A stretch of DNA of 13,798 nucleotides from contig SCSL01000079.1 of assembly GCA_004298405.1 (NCBI GenBank), positions 1 to 13,798 on the forward strand. The letters are read 5' to 3'. Made by a program: the position numbers and the translations under genes. Source of the DNA: Patescibacteria group bacterium. GTDB taxonomy: Bacteria > Patescibacteriota > Patescibacteriia > UBA9934 > GWF2-40-263. Below the pieces are notes generated by a model. That model was not told where the DNA came from and made no database searches. It saw nothing but the letters and a program-made list of their open reading frames with translations. Position 1 is the first letter of the stretch. Each line of letters begins with the position of its first letter. Shown in pieces: positions 7,967 to 13,794 of the stretch.

Positions 7967-8463
7967 TAGACACACTGCTGATGTGGTTGGAAGGATTCCC
8001 GTCAGAGCTTGTGGCGTTTGTGTTGGCGATTATGCCGGTGACCGAAACACGTCTTGCTCTGCCTGTCGCCATTTTTGTGCTTCATCTTTCTCCGTGGGTG
8101 GCGTTTATCTCGACCTTATTGGGAAATCTTTTTCCCATGCCGTTCATTTTTGCCTTGCTGACTCCAACACTGAAGATTATTCATCGACAATTCCCACGAA
8201 TCGATCAATGGTTCGTCACCTGGCGAGAGACACAAGTGAAAAAATTTGGTGAGCGTTACTCAAAATGGGGCGCGTTTTTTCTCTTCTTACTGGTTGTCGC
8301 GCCTGGGCCTGGAACCGGGGTCTGGACCGCGAGCGCGTTGGCCGTGATTTTCGACATCGACCGTCGGTTGGCGGCGGTTTCCATTATTTCTGGGGCGTTC
8401 ATCGGAACGCTGACGATTTTAGCCGTTACCCAAGGCGTATTTACTGGCCTCCAACTTCTATGA
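7963..8463 (+). CDS. COG2426 small integral membrane protein (Sm_multidrug_ex family)
   Basis: This is a 166-residue membrane protein of the COG2426 / Pfam Sm_multidrug_ex type. The family name suggests small-molecule export, but transport activity is not well established. Visible family marks are MPVTETRLALPVAIF (24-38, the equivalent of the usual ELR-x-A-I-P motif) and APGPGTGVWTASALA (113-127). Hydrophobic segments lie at about 15-40, 45-68, 103-130 and 136-160. ATG 7963 is preferred over the in-frame GTG 7951 because it overlaps the stop of the upstream gene as ATGA, the same junction used on both sides. The next gene again begins with an ATGA overlap. Its place beside a carboxypeptidase and a glycosyltransferase suggests an envelope role (inference). 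Confidence 0.85.
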   Translation: MIDTLLMWLEGFPSELVAFVLAIMPVTETRLALPVAIFVLHLSPWVAFISTLLGNLFPMPFIFALLTPTLKIIHRQFPRIDQWFVTWRETQVKKFGERYSKWGAFFLFLLVVAPGPGTGVWTASALAVIFDIDRRLAAVSIISGAFIGTLTILAVTQGVFTGLQLL

Positions 8464-9626
8464 GAATCGCGATTGATGGAACAACGCTTTGTGCCCCAGA
8501 TGGTTCTCGGGGAGCCGGGATCGAACATTATTCTTGGTCGATTACGATGGCGCTTCTTCACGCGGGGAAGGGGCATGAATTTTTTATCTCCACTTCGCCG
8601 GAACTAAGTCGTGTTCGTCGACAAGAGCTTCGTGAGACAGGAGCACAGGTAACCCTGTTGACTTCTTGGGGTCCAAAATTATCTTTTGTCTCTCGACACG
8701 TCATCTTGCCCCTGCGATTTTTGTTGCGACGACCAGATGTCCTCTTTTCGCCCTTCGGACAGATTCCTCTTGGATGGCGAGGAAAAAGTGTTATTACCGT
8801 GCACGATCTGGCAATTTACGAACATCCAGAATGGTTTCCTCCTGAGCAGAGTTTTGCTACACGCATGGTTGTTCCCAAGAGCCTTGGGCGTGCAAGTCAA
8901 ATTATTGCCGTTTCCACCGCGACACAACAGAAGCTCCACCAACTTCTTCCCGCGACGGCTGGACGAGTGTATGTTGTCCATGAGGGAGTGGATTTGACCG
9001 AGGCGTATGCCGCTCTTTCGCAAGTCGATTCAGCGAGCACAAGATTTCCCTTTGACCGAGATTTCGTGTTGTTCCTTGGCACCATCGAACCGCGCAAAAA
9101 TCTGCTGAGTGCGTTTCGCGCGTTCCATGCGTTCCTTCAGAGTCGACCAGAGCAAGCCTCACAGGTGCGGTTTATTGTCGCGGGAAAGAAAGGGTGGCAC
9201 ACGCGGGAAATCGAAGAAGAGCTTGTCGCGATCAACCATGCTTGGAAAGACGCCGAGCCAAATGGCGTGATTCAATTTTTGGGACCCGTCACAGAAGAGG
9301 AGAAGTGGAATTTGCTCGCGCGTGCTTCGTGTCTGCTTTACCCGTCATGGGATGAAGGCTTTGGATTGCCGCTCCTGGAAGCAATGGCTGTGGGCACACC
9401 GGTGATTGCGTCTAATCGGGGAGCCCTTCCCGAGGTGGGAGGAGATGCCGCCGTGTATGTCGATCCAGAAGATATCGAGGCAATGAGTTTTGCGCTTATT
9501 CAATGTTTGCTTGTTCCAGAAGGGGTTCGTGAGATCCGCGAGCTCGGCATTGCCCGCGCGGCAGAGTTTAGCTGGGAACGCGCGGCGAAGGAAACGATGA
9601 AAATTTTGGAAGAGGTTGGTTCATGA
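8460..9626 (+). CDS. Glycosyltransferase family 4 (GT-B fold)
   Basis: This 388-residue GT-B enzyme probably transfers a sugar from a nucleotide-sugar donor onto a cell-surface glycan or lipid acceptor. The start MRIAIDGTTLCAPDGSRGAG is the classic glycine-rich N-terminal acceptor-side loop. VHDLAIYEHPEWFPPEQ (114-130) and VSTATQQKL follow. The donor side has FLGTIEPRKNLLSAFRAF (205-222), PSWDEGFGLPLLEAMAVGTP (295-314) with the E299-x7-E307 pair that binds the donor, then NRGALPEVGGDAAVYVDP (319-336). ATG 8460 overlaps the upstream stop as ATGA. The longer frame back to 8265 lies inside the previous gene and is not used. The substrate cannot be told from sequence. The 3' end overlaps the convergent gene by 6 bp. 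Confidence 0.92.
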   Translation: MRIAIDGTTLCAPDGSRGAGIEHYSWSITMALLHAGKGHEFFISTSPELSRVRRQELRETGAQVTLLTSWGPKLSFVSRHVILPLRFLLRRPDVLFSPFGQIPLGWRGKSVITVHDLAIYEHPEWFPPEQSFATRMVVPKSLGRASQIIAVSTATQQKLHQLLPATAGRVYVVHEGVDLTEAYAALSQVDSASTRFPFDRDFVLFLGTIEPRKNLLSAFRAFHAFLQSRPEQASQVRFIVAGKKGWHTREIEEELVAINHAWKDAEPNGVIQFLGPVTEEEKWNLLARASCLLYPSWDEGFGLPLLEAMAVGTPVIASNRGALPEVGGDAAVYVDPEDIEAMSFALIQCLLVPEGVREIRELGIARAAEFSWERAAKETMKILEEVGS

Positions 9627-10019
9627 CCACCACTCCTTGAATTTTTTTGGCCAGCCCATGAGAAGCAAGAGCGCGAGGGGGGCGCCCCAGTTGGCAGAGC
9701 GTTCGACGAGGTCCCAAAATGGATCAGGACCAATTGGCCAACGCACAAGCGCCGTCCAGAGTCCCCAGAATGCCATCCACAGAACAAGCCCGCGGACAGG
9801 TCGAACAAGAACATGAATCGCCAAGAGGAGATCGATGATCCCAACAATCAACAGCATCCGAACGATCGTCTGTTCGTCTGTGATTCCAAATGGAGTGAAG
9901 TACTTAAACCATCCCTCCTTTCCTTGAAGAGCAAAAACACCGTGACCGATAAATTCTCCTGCAACAGCAATACGAAGAATCCATTGTGGGGTGCAAAGAG
10001 CGTGGAGGCGTGAGTTCAT
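9621..10019 (-). CDS. Small DoxX-like integral membrane protein
   Basis: The protein has 132 residues with about four hydrophobic segments (11-31, 52-73, 76-95, 109-123). The N-terminal pattern ILRIAVAGEFIGHGVFALQG recalls DoxX-type proteins, which have an Arg in the first helix and an HG motif, but the match is loose. Conserved-looking aromatic patches WMAFWGLWTALVRW and NWGAPLALLL are visible. Function is unknown. Its stop codon overlaps that of the convergent glycosyltransferase: the six bases TCATGA hold TGA on each strand. It starts 8 bp downstream of the stop of the next - strand gene, so the two are probably one transcript. Confidence 0.75.
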   Translation of the reverse strand: MNSRLHALCTPQWILRIAVAGEFIGHGVFALQGKEGWFKYFTPFGITDEQTIVRMLLIVGIIDLLLAIHVLVRPVRGLVLWMAFWGLWTALVRWPIGPDPFWDLVERSANWGAPLALLLLMGWPKKFKEWWS

Positions 10020-10027
10020 AAAGGCGA

Positions 10028-10492
10028 TTAGAGTTTAGTTTGAAGGTATGCAATGAGTACAATTTGCGCCATGATGGCGTAGTAAAGAGGGACGTCGCCT
10101 TTGCGTTTCACAAAATAGTCGTGAAAGAAGAAGTGCATGGTGTTGAACCACCGCAGGAGACGTGTTTTTGTGATCTCGTAGATACCGACGAGCAAATCCG
10201 GAAGCACTCCACCGATGATGCCAAACGAGTACGCTCGCATCGACTCAATGTCACGCGTATTGGCGAGAAGCAAGACAAAAATAATAGCGATGACTGCGTC
10301 GACCATGACATAGGCAATAGCCTGTTTCCGACGACGCTTGTGAATCTTGTAATTATCGGCGATGCCCGTGTCACCATGGGGGATCATGTCGATCAACAAA
10401 TGCGAAATGAAGCCGAAAATAAAAGCAAGCAACGGGTTACCAGTTGCGTGTCCAATGACTGCCCCAAGGGTCGCATGGGTTGTGAGGGTCAT
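10028..10492 (-). CDS. Membrane protein resembling metal-dependent hydrolases (YdjM/DUF457-like)
   Basis: This is a 154-residue protein with hydrophobic segments at about 8-36, 60-78, 88-106 and 134-150. Possible metal ligands are arranged as in the YdjM/DUF457 'membrane-bound metal-dependent hydrolase' group: H6 near the N-terminus, GFISHLLIDMIPHGD with H31, D35, H39 and D41, then D65 and a GGVLPDL motif with D99. A His/Phe-rich stretch MHFFFHDYF lies at 119-127. Catalysis is unproven for most members, so the name describes similarity only. It is the first gene of a two-gene - strand unit that starts beside the tRNA-fMet remnant. Confidence 0.75.
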   Translation of the reverse strand: MTLTTHATLGAVIGHATGNPLLAFIFGFISHLLIDMIPHGDTGIADNYKIHKRRRKQAIAYVMVDAVIAIIFVLLLANTRDIESMRAYSFGIIGGVLPDLLVGIYEITKTRLLRWFNTMHFFFHDYFVKRKGDVPLYYAIMAQIVLIAYLQTKL

Positions 10493-10503
10493 ACGTTAAT
10501 GAA

Positions 10504-10509
10504 ATGATA
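10504..10509 (-). promoter_or_regulatory. Possible -10 element (TATCAT) for the two-gene - strand unit
   Basis: Read on the - strand, TATCAT ends 11 bp before the ATG of the YdjM-like gene. No convincing -35 is seen at 16-18 bp. The site lies between the terminator hairpin and the gene, the only place a dedicated promoter could be. Low confidence. Confidence 0.3.
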
Positions 10510-10524
10510 GCATACATTGACGAA

Positions 10525-10560
10525 CCAAAAAACCTCGTCTCGTTAGACAAGGTTTTTTGG
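10525..10560. terminator. Strong hairpin terminator following the tRNA-fMet 3' end
   Basis: A 16-bp stem with one C/A mismatch and a 4-base loop is formed by CCAAAAAACCTCGTCT (10525-10540), CGTT and AGACAAGGTTTTTTGG (10545-10560). Both strands carry an A6/T6 run inside the stem, so it can work in both directions. On the - strand it begins at the encoded CCA of the tRNA remnant, as expected for the native terminator of that tRNA. Confidence 0.8.
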
Positions 10561-10585
10561 TTGCGGGGACCGGATTTGAACCAGA
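10558..10585 (-). pseudogene. 3' fragment of tRNA-fMet: probable attachment-site core
   Basis: Read on the - strand, this holds the T-loop TTCAAAT (10574-10580), the 3' T-stem CCGGT, the acceptor strand CCCCGCA, discriminator A and CCA. From GGTTCAAATCCGG on it matches the 3' end of bacterial initiator tRNA-Met almost base for base (recalled E. coli sequence). The 5' T-stem strand TCTGG no longer pairs fully (T/T mismatch). No anticodon arm or D-arm with the fMet pattern follows beyond 10585. The 5' two-thirds of the tRNA is therefore absent here. This is the usual footprint left at one end of an element that integrates into a tRNA 3' end. Confidence 0.75.
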
Positions 10586-10778
10586 ACCCGACCCATTGAT
10601 TCTTCCAGCGCATTCAACAGATTTCGCTCAACCTGGCGAAAACCCGCGGATCACCCGCGGCCACCTCGACCCTTCGATCCCCTCGATCCGCCATCCCCTG
10701 GGCAACAGTTGGGCAACGGCTGGGGGCGGAAAGGAGAGGCTTGTTCTCCAACAGCGCTTCATTTATCATACCACGTAT
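10586..10778. other. GC-rich non-coding stretch with short iterated repeats
   Basis: The frame open across this stretch begins inside the tRNA remnant (giving VAGTGFEP, a familiar spurious peptide) and is not believed to be coding. The stretch contains ACCCGCGG twice (10642-10649, 10653-10660), TCGA three times at 8-9 bp steps (10666, 10674, 10683) and an 11-bp tandem unit TGGGCAACAGT / TGGGCAACGGC (10699-10720). Such iterated sites beside an att core could bind an integrase or regulator (inference). Confidence 0.45.
10741..10769 (+). promoter_or_regulatory. Possible promoter of the GC-rich ORF
   Basis: TTGTTC (10741-10746) and TATCAT (10764-10769) are separated by 17 bp, the ideal sigma-70 spacing. 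The -10 ends 9 bp before the ATG at 10779, so the transcript would be nearly leaderless. The local sequence is AT-rich within an otherwise GC-rich stretch. Confidence 0.4.
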
Positions 10779-11162
10779 ATGCCACACGACATGATGCGCC
10801 CCAAGGTGGACTTGACCGCCAAGCGCCTATGGTTTCTCTATCAAGCACTCGGATTCATCAAGGCGCACGTCGAGGATCTGACGGGGTGGAAGCGCGGGGA
10901 GATCGACTACGCCATCCGCAAGTGGAACCTGGGCATGTTCTCGTCGCCTTCGTACTGGAGCGCCGACCGTGACCTGCGCAAGCTGGCCTCCCGCGTGGGC
11001 TTGCCCACGGACCCACTCGCCACCATCGACGAGCTCCGCGACCAGCTCCAGCGCATGCTCATCCGACAGCACCGCGCTGGCGGCATCGATTGGACAGCCA
11101 TCGACGGCCTGCCGTGGCCGGACGAGCTTGCTAAGCGCTTCCCGCCTCCCGATGTGCGTTGA
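10779..11162 (+). CDS. Unrecognised GC-rich island protein, possible helix-turn-helix
   Basis: This 127-residue frame starts at ATG 10779 (ATG 10791 and 10794 are alternatives) and ends at TGA 11160-11162. I do not recognise the family. The protein is basic and helix-rich. The segment GFIKAHVEDLTGWKRGEIDY could form a helix-turn-helix, and LATIDELRDQLQRMLIRQ a second amphipathic helix. It ends with a proline-rich tail. Bases 10861-10980 are 78/120 G+C (65%), against about 45% in a sample line of scpA, so its origin differs from the chromosomal block. It is the first gene inside the presumed island. A regulator or excision factor would fit that position, but this is only positional inference. 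A chance ORF in GC-rich DNA cannot be excluded. Confidence 0.5.
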   Translation: MPHDMMRPKVDLTAKRLWFLYQALGFIKAHVEDLTGWKRGEIDYAIRKWNLGMFSSPSYWSADRDLRKLASRVGLPTDPLATIDELRDQLQRMLIRQHRAGGIDWTAIDGLPWPDELAKRFPPPDVR

Positions 11163-11230
11163 AATGGAGAATGCGGCAGAAGACCGACCACCTCAATGAA
11201 GCGGCTGATGACGATGACGACGTGTAGCCT

Positions 11231-11569
11231 CTATATTGGCCGTAGCACAAGCCCGCTCGACTCGCTCTGGCTCAACGGCACGCGATTTGAGAAGTACCGA
11301 GTCTCCGTGGCTAGTTGCTGGATGGTGGCTTTTATTTCCTGATTGCTAGCTTCGCGGACGAGAATAGTAGTCGATGTATCCAAACATCCGTAGTCTGGAA
11401 GTAGCCGTTCATAATTTAGCGAGAGTCTCTCGGGCGTCACTGCCTCGATCGAATAGAGGTTTCCGTTAACTCGCGCGAATACATCGCGGCGCAATCCTCC
11501 GGCGATAGCTTCGGCTTCATCACCGGAAGCATCGTAAGTCACGTAAACATCTAGTGTTGGTCCGGTCAT
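11231..11569 (-). CDS. Likely immunity protein for the adjacent RHS toxin tip
   Basis: This 112-residue, acidic, probably cytoplasmic protein has no signal peptide or membrane segment. Its ATG lies 4 bp after the stop of the RHS gene on the same strand, the standard position of a cognate immunity gene, which protects the producer from its own toxin. I do not recognise the immunity family. Visible pieces are LDVYVTYDASGDEAEAIAGG, a beta-strand region NGNLYSIEAVTPERL, and NQEIKATIQQLATETRYF, a probable helix. Sampled GC (about 47-52%) is nearer to the toxin tip than to the RHS core, which fits the two having moved together. The role is inferred from position and size; the sequence alone does not show it. 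Confidence 0.6.
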   Translation of the reverse strand: MTGPTLDVYVTYDASGDEAEAIAGGLRRDVFARVNGNLYSIEAVTPERLSLNYERLLPDYGCLDTSTTILVREASNQEIKATIQQLATETRYFSNRVPLSQSESSGLVLRPI

Positions 11570-11573
11570 AGTC

Positions 11574-13658
11574 TCATTCTATTAGCGTTGTTTTAATTTC
11601 ATTTAAGAGTGCTTGATACTCATCGAGCACCATTGGACGAGTTGGCACGATATTGTAGTGGTCTTTACCGGTTTGAATGATGTCTAGTCCGTCCGGAATA
11701 GAGTCGACACGATAGGCAGAACCGAAGTTGGTCCGAGCCCAGTTTGCGCTAGAATTGATGGAAACACCACCTTCACGCGTAACCATACCGCGTGCATCCA
11801 ACTTCACGTCGGTCATTCGCGCGGTGAAGGTGTTGCCGCCGCGATACACGGCGCGCTCCAAGCCAGTAGCCTGATCAACGACACGAACATTGTGGAGGAA
11901 CCGGCCTACTCGATTCGCAAGAAGGGCGGAGCCTTTGCCGTACCCACCACCCGGCAACCCAAGCCCAGCGACGAATCCTCCCAAGGCAGCGGCCCTCTGC
12001 GCACCGCTTGACTGTTCGTCGGCAAGCACCTGATACGTTGAAAACGCATCCCACACAGAAAGGACGGCTTCGGTAATCGCCCATGCACCAAGGAGAACGG
12101 GAATGAACCGCCCATCGGGGTCCGCGTACCGAATCGGGTTTCCACGTGCATATGCGTATGAATTCCCCAGTTGCGGGTCGATCAACATCAGTATCGATTG
12201 CTGACGTCCTTCGGCGCCTGGGGCGTCTCCAAAGGTTTGGTACACGGGGTCTTGAGAGGTGAATACACCTAACCCCGGCGTGAGGTAACGCGAGCCATAA
12301 TACGATAGATATGTAGAGTCGTCAATTTCCTTGCCTGTATACTTGAACGGATTGTCGTGTGCTCCCACGACTGCGTCGGCGAGGACCCATCCGTACGGCT
12401 CATAGAGAATCCACTCCACCACGTTCCCGCCCGCATCCGTGTCCACATGCGTGGACCCGAGGTGGTCTGTGTGGTGATAGGAGAGGCTGGCGGTACCTGC
12501 CGCCGCGTCATAGAGGGAGGTCGCCACCCGGCCGAGTCCTCCAGCCATGATGTGCCGGTAGACAAGGTCGCCTTCGATCTCGTAGGAAGCCGAGGGGTAT
12601 AGCTTGGCCTCACCCAGAGTCATGTCCTCGCGACGGACCCGACTTCCTTCATGGTCATAGTCGTACTCCAGCGCCGAGTCCGCTGACTCCGACGCCGCGA
12701 GCCATCCCTTGAAGTTCCAGGCGTGGCTCCAGGTGCCATCGGAAATGAGATGTCCGGTCTTGTCGTAGGTCAGGGTGGAATCACCGATCTCCGACGGCGC
12801 GTGCGGATTGGCATAGACCCCCGTAGCCCGGGAGCTGTAGGCGTAGACTCCATGGGTGGTTGAGTAGGTGATGCTCCCCACCGGGTCGTACGTCCAGCGA
12901 TACGAATAGCGCAGGCTCGGATCAGCGCTTCCAGCGTGAGCACGCGTCAGGCGGTTGACGTTGTCATATTCAAAGGTGGAGGTCAGTGGTGCGTAGAGGT
13001 CCGTTTCGTCGACAATGTCGGTCACGTTGCCAATGGAATCATAGGCGTAGGTGAATCCCTGGAGGCGGGATCCGTCCAAGAGTGTTTCCTTTGCCTGCAA
13101 ACGGTACAGGGCGTCATGGTCGTATGAGAACGTTGTCGTTGCCCCATTGCCGTAGACGATAGAAGTCGGCTGGCCCGTCGGTGCATATTGAACATCTTCC
13201 ACTATCATCGCGCTCTCCCGGGTGCGGCCATCTAGCCAGTCCACACGAACCAAGTAGCCCGCTGGATCGTACGAGTACTCAGCAAGGCTGTGATCGGGAT
13301 AGCGCACCGTCGCCACATTGCCTTGCATATCATAAGTGGTTCGCGTGACGTAGGGCGTGCCCAATATGGAACGGACGACGGTCGTGACCCGCCCCCGTGG
13401 GTCATAGTTGTATGTGGTGGTGACCGCGCCCTCCACTGGCAAGTACCCCTTTCTCTTTACATCTCTGCCCCAGGAATCACTGTACCTTTCGTCTACTCTT
13501 TTTTCTTCGCTTCTTCCACCGCTTGAGAGAGTAAAAATCTCTCGGTGGCATTTTGAGGACTGAATGAATCCTCTGTGTGTTGTAGTAGTGAATATATTTT
13601 CCAATACGCTCAATAAGGTCTTCAACCGTTTGTGAGTGTCTGACACCACCTGTCTCAA
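11574..13658 (-). CDS. RHS-repeat polymorphic toxin, N-terminally truncated
   Basis: RHS proteins form a beta-shell of YD repeats around a C-terminal toxin that is released into a target cell. The frame encodes 694 residues. YD repeats fill about 80-460 (TTTYNYDPRGRVTTV, EYSYDPAGYLVRVDW, TFEYDNVNRLTRA and others). The RHS-associated core follows: YHHTDHLGS (394-402), YEPYG (419-423), KYTGKE (439-444), YYGSRYLTPGLGVFTSQDP (453-471) and YAYARGNPIRYADPDGR (501-517). After this come a hydrophobic pre-toxin stretch (518-570) and the toxin tip (about 595-694). Only the part downstream of about 13480 is RHS-like. Residues 1-58 come from reading a transposase remnant in the wrong frame, so the true N-terminus and any secretion signal are missing. 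GTG 13436 is the first start inside RHS sequence. Probably a broken or orphan rhs. Confidence 0.85.
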   Translation of the reverse strand: MRQVVSDTHKRLKTLLSVLENIFTTTTHRGFIQSSKCHREIFTLSSGGRSEEKRVDERYSDSWGRDVKRKGYLPVEGAVTTTYNYDPRGRVTTVVRSILGTPYVTRTTYDMQGNVATVRYPDHSLAEYSYDPAGYLVRVDWLDGRTRESAMIVEDVQYAPTGQPTSIVYGNGATTTFSYDHDALYRLQAKETLLDGSRLQGFTYAYDSIGNVTDIVDETDLYAPLTSTFEYDNVNRLTRAHAGSADPSLRYSYRWTYDPVGSITYSTTHGVYAYSSRATGVYANPHAPSEIGDSTLTYDKTGHLISDGTWSHAWNFKGWLAASESADSALEYDYDHEGSRVRREDMTLGEAKLYPSASYEIEGDLVYRHIMAGGLGRVATSLYDAAAGTASLSYHHTDHLGSTHVDTDAGGNVVEWILYEPYGWVLADAVVGAHDNPFKYTGKEIDDSTYLSYYGSRYLTPGLGVFTSQDPVYQTFGDAPGAEGRQQSILMLIDPQLGNSYAYARGNPIRYADPDGRFIPVLLGAWAITEAVLSVWDAFSTYQVLADEQSSGAQRAAALGGFVAGLGLPGGGYGKGSALLANRVGRFLHNVRVVDQATGLERAVYRGGNTFTARMTDVKLDARGMVTREGGVSINSSANWARTNFGSAYRVDSIPDGLDIIQTGKDHYNIVPTRPMVLDEYQALLNEIKTTLIE
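11577..11873 (-). other. C-terminal toxin domain of the RHS protein (family not identified)
   Basis: This covers about residues 596-694 of the RHS frame. The domain begins after a glycine-rich GLGLPGGGYGKG linker and holds ERAVYRGGNTF, then GGVSINSSANWARTNFG, AYRVDSIPDGLDIIQTG, KDHYNIVPTRPMVLDEYQAL. The YRGG start is reminiscent of ADP-ribosyltransferase-type toxins, but the rest of an R-S-E signature is not clearly visible, so no activity is assigned. Bases 11581-11700 are 41% G+C, well below the RHS core. Confidence 0.55.
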
Positions 13659-13704
13659 GGAACTCCAGTTTGAACGTGTTGTATAGCCTTGTTAAAACAA
13701 AATG
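13477..13704 (-). pseudogene. Remnant of an IS3-like transposase (C-terminal part)
   Basis: In the frame ending at TGA 13477-13479 the translation contains LYNTFKLEFLETGG, RHSQTVEDLIERIGKY, IHYYNTQRIHSVLKMPPRDF and a basic tail. The YYN-x2-RIHS-x-LK-x-PP pattern is the end of the DDE integrase core in IS3-type transposases. The frame is closed upstream by TGA 13705-13707, and the catalytic D, D and E regions are not present, so only the last quarter remains. The IS edge is probably near 13480, where TGTACC begins on the + strand, and the RHS sequence continues directly beyond it. Sampled G+C here is 35% (13561-13620). Confidence 0.75.
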
Positions 13705-13794
13705 TCAGATTGCATAGTTGAATGTTCGACCGTCGATGAAGCTGCGGAAGTCGGATTTCATTGTTTCAAAATTTTCATGCTGTTTGTTTGCCAT
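13705..13794 (-). other. 29-codon ORF in frame with the transposase remnant
   Basis: ATG at 13794 opens a frame of 29 codons that ends at TGA 13705-13707, directly before the transposase remnant and in the same reading frame. The peptide (MANKQHENFETMKSDFRSFI and 9 more residues) is not recognised. It may be more decayed transposase sequence, the end of another fragment, or chance. It is listed to account for the right window edge. Confidence 0.2.

Noticed and set aside
8265..8459. N-terminal extension of the glycosyltransferase
   Set aside because: It lies inside the COG2426 gene in another frame; ATG 8460 gives the canonical MRIAIDG start and an ATGA junction.
10040..10507. 155-codon + strand frame opposite the YdjM-like gene
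   Set aside because: The - strand translation has membrane segments and conserved His/Asp motifs; the + strand frame is a hydrophilic shadow.
10558..10648. A complete 91-nt type II tRNA on the - strand
   Set aside because: A CGCGGGT acceptor and a TCGC/GCGA D-stem can be drawn, but no 5-bp anticodon stem with a 7-base loop and U33 forms and the T-stem has a mismatch. A 3' fragment explains it better.
10557..10778. Upstream extension of the GC-rich ORF beginning with MVAGTGFEP
   Set aside because: The first codons are the antisense of the tRNA-fMet T-arm and acceptor stem, a well-known source of false peptides. The rest is repeat-rich and has no protein-like pattern before ATG 10779.
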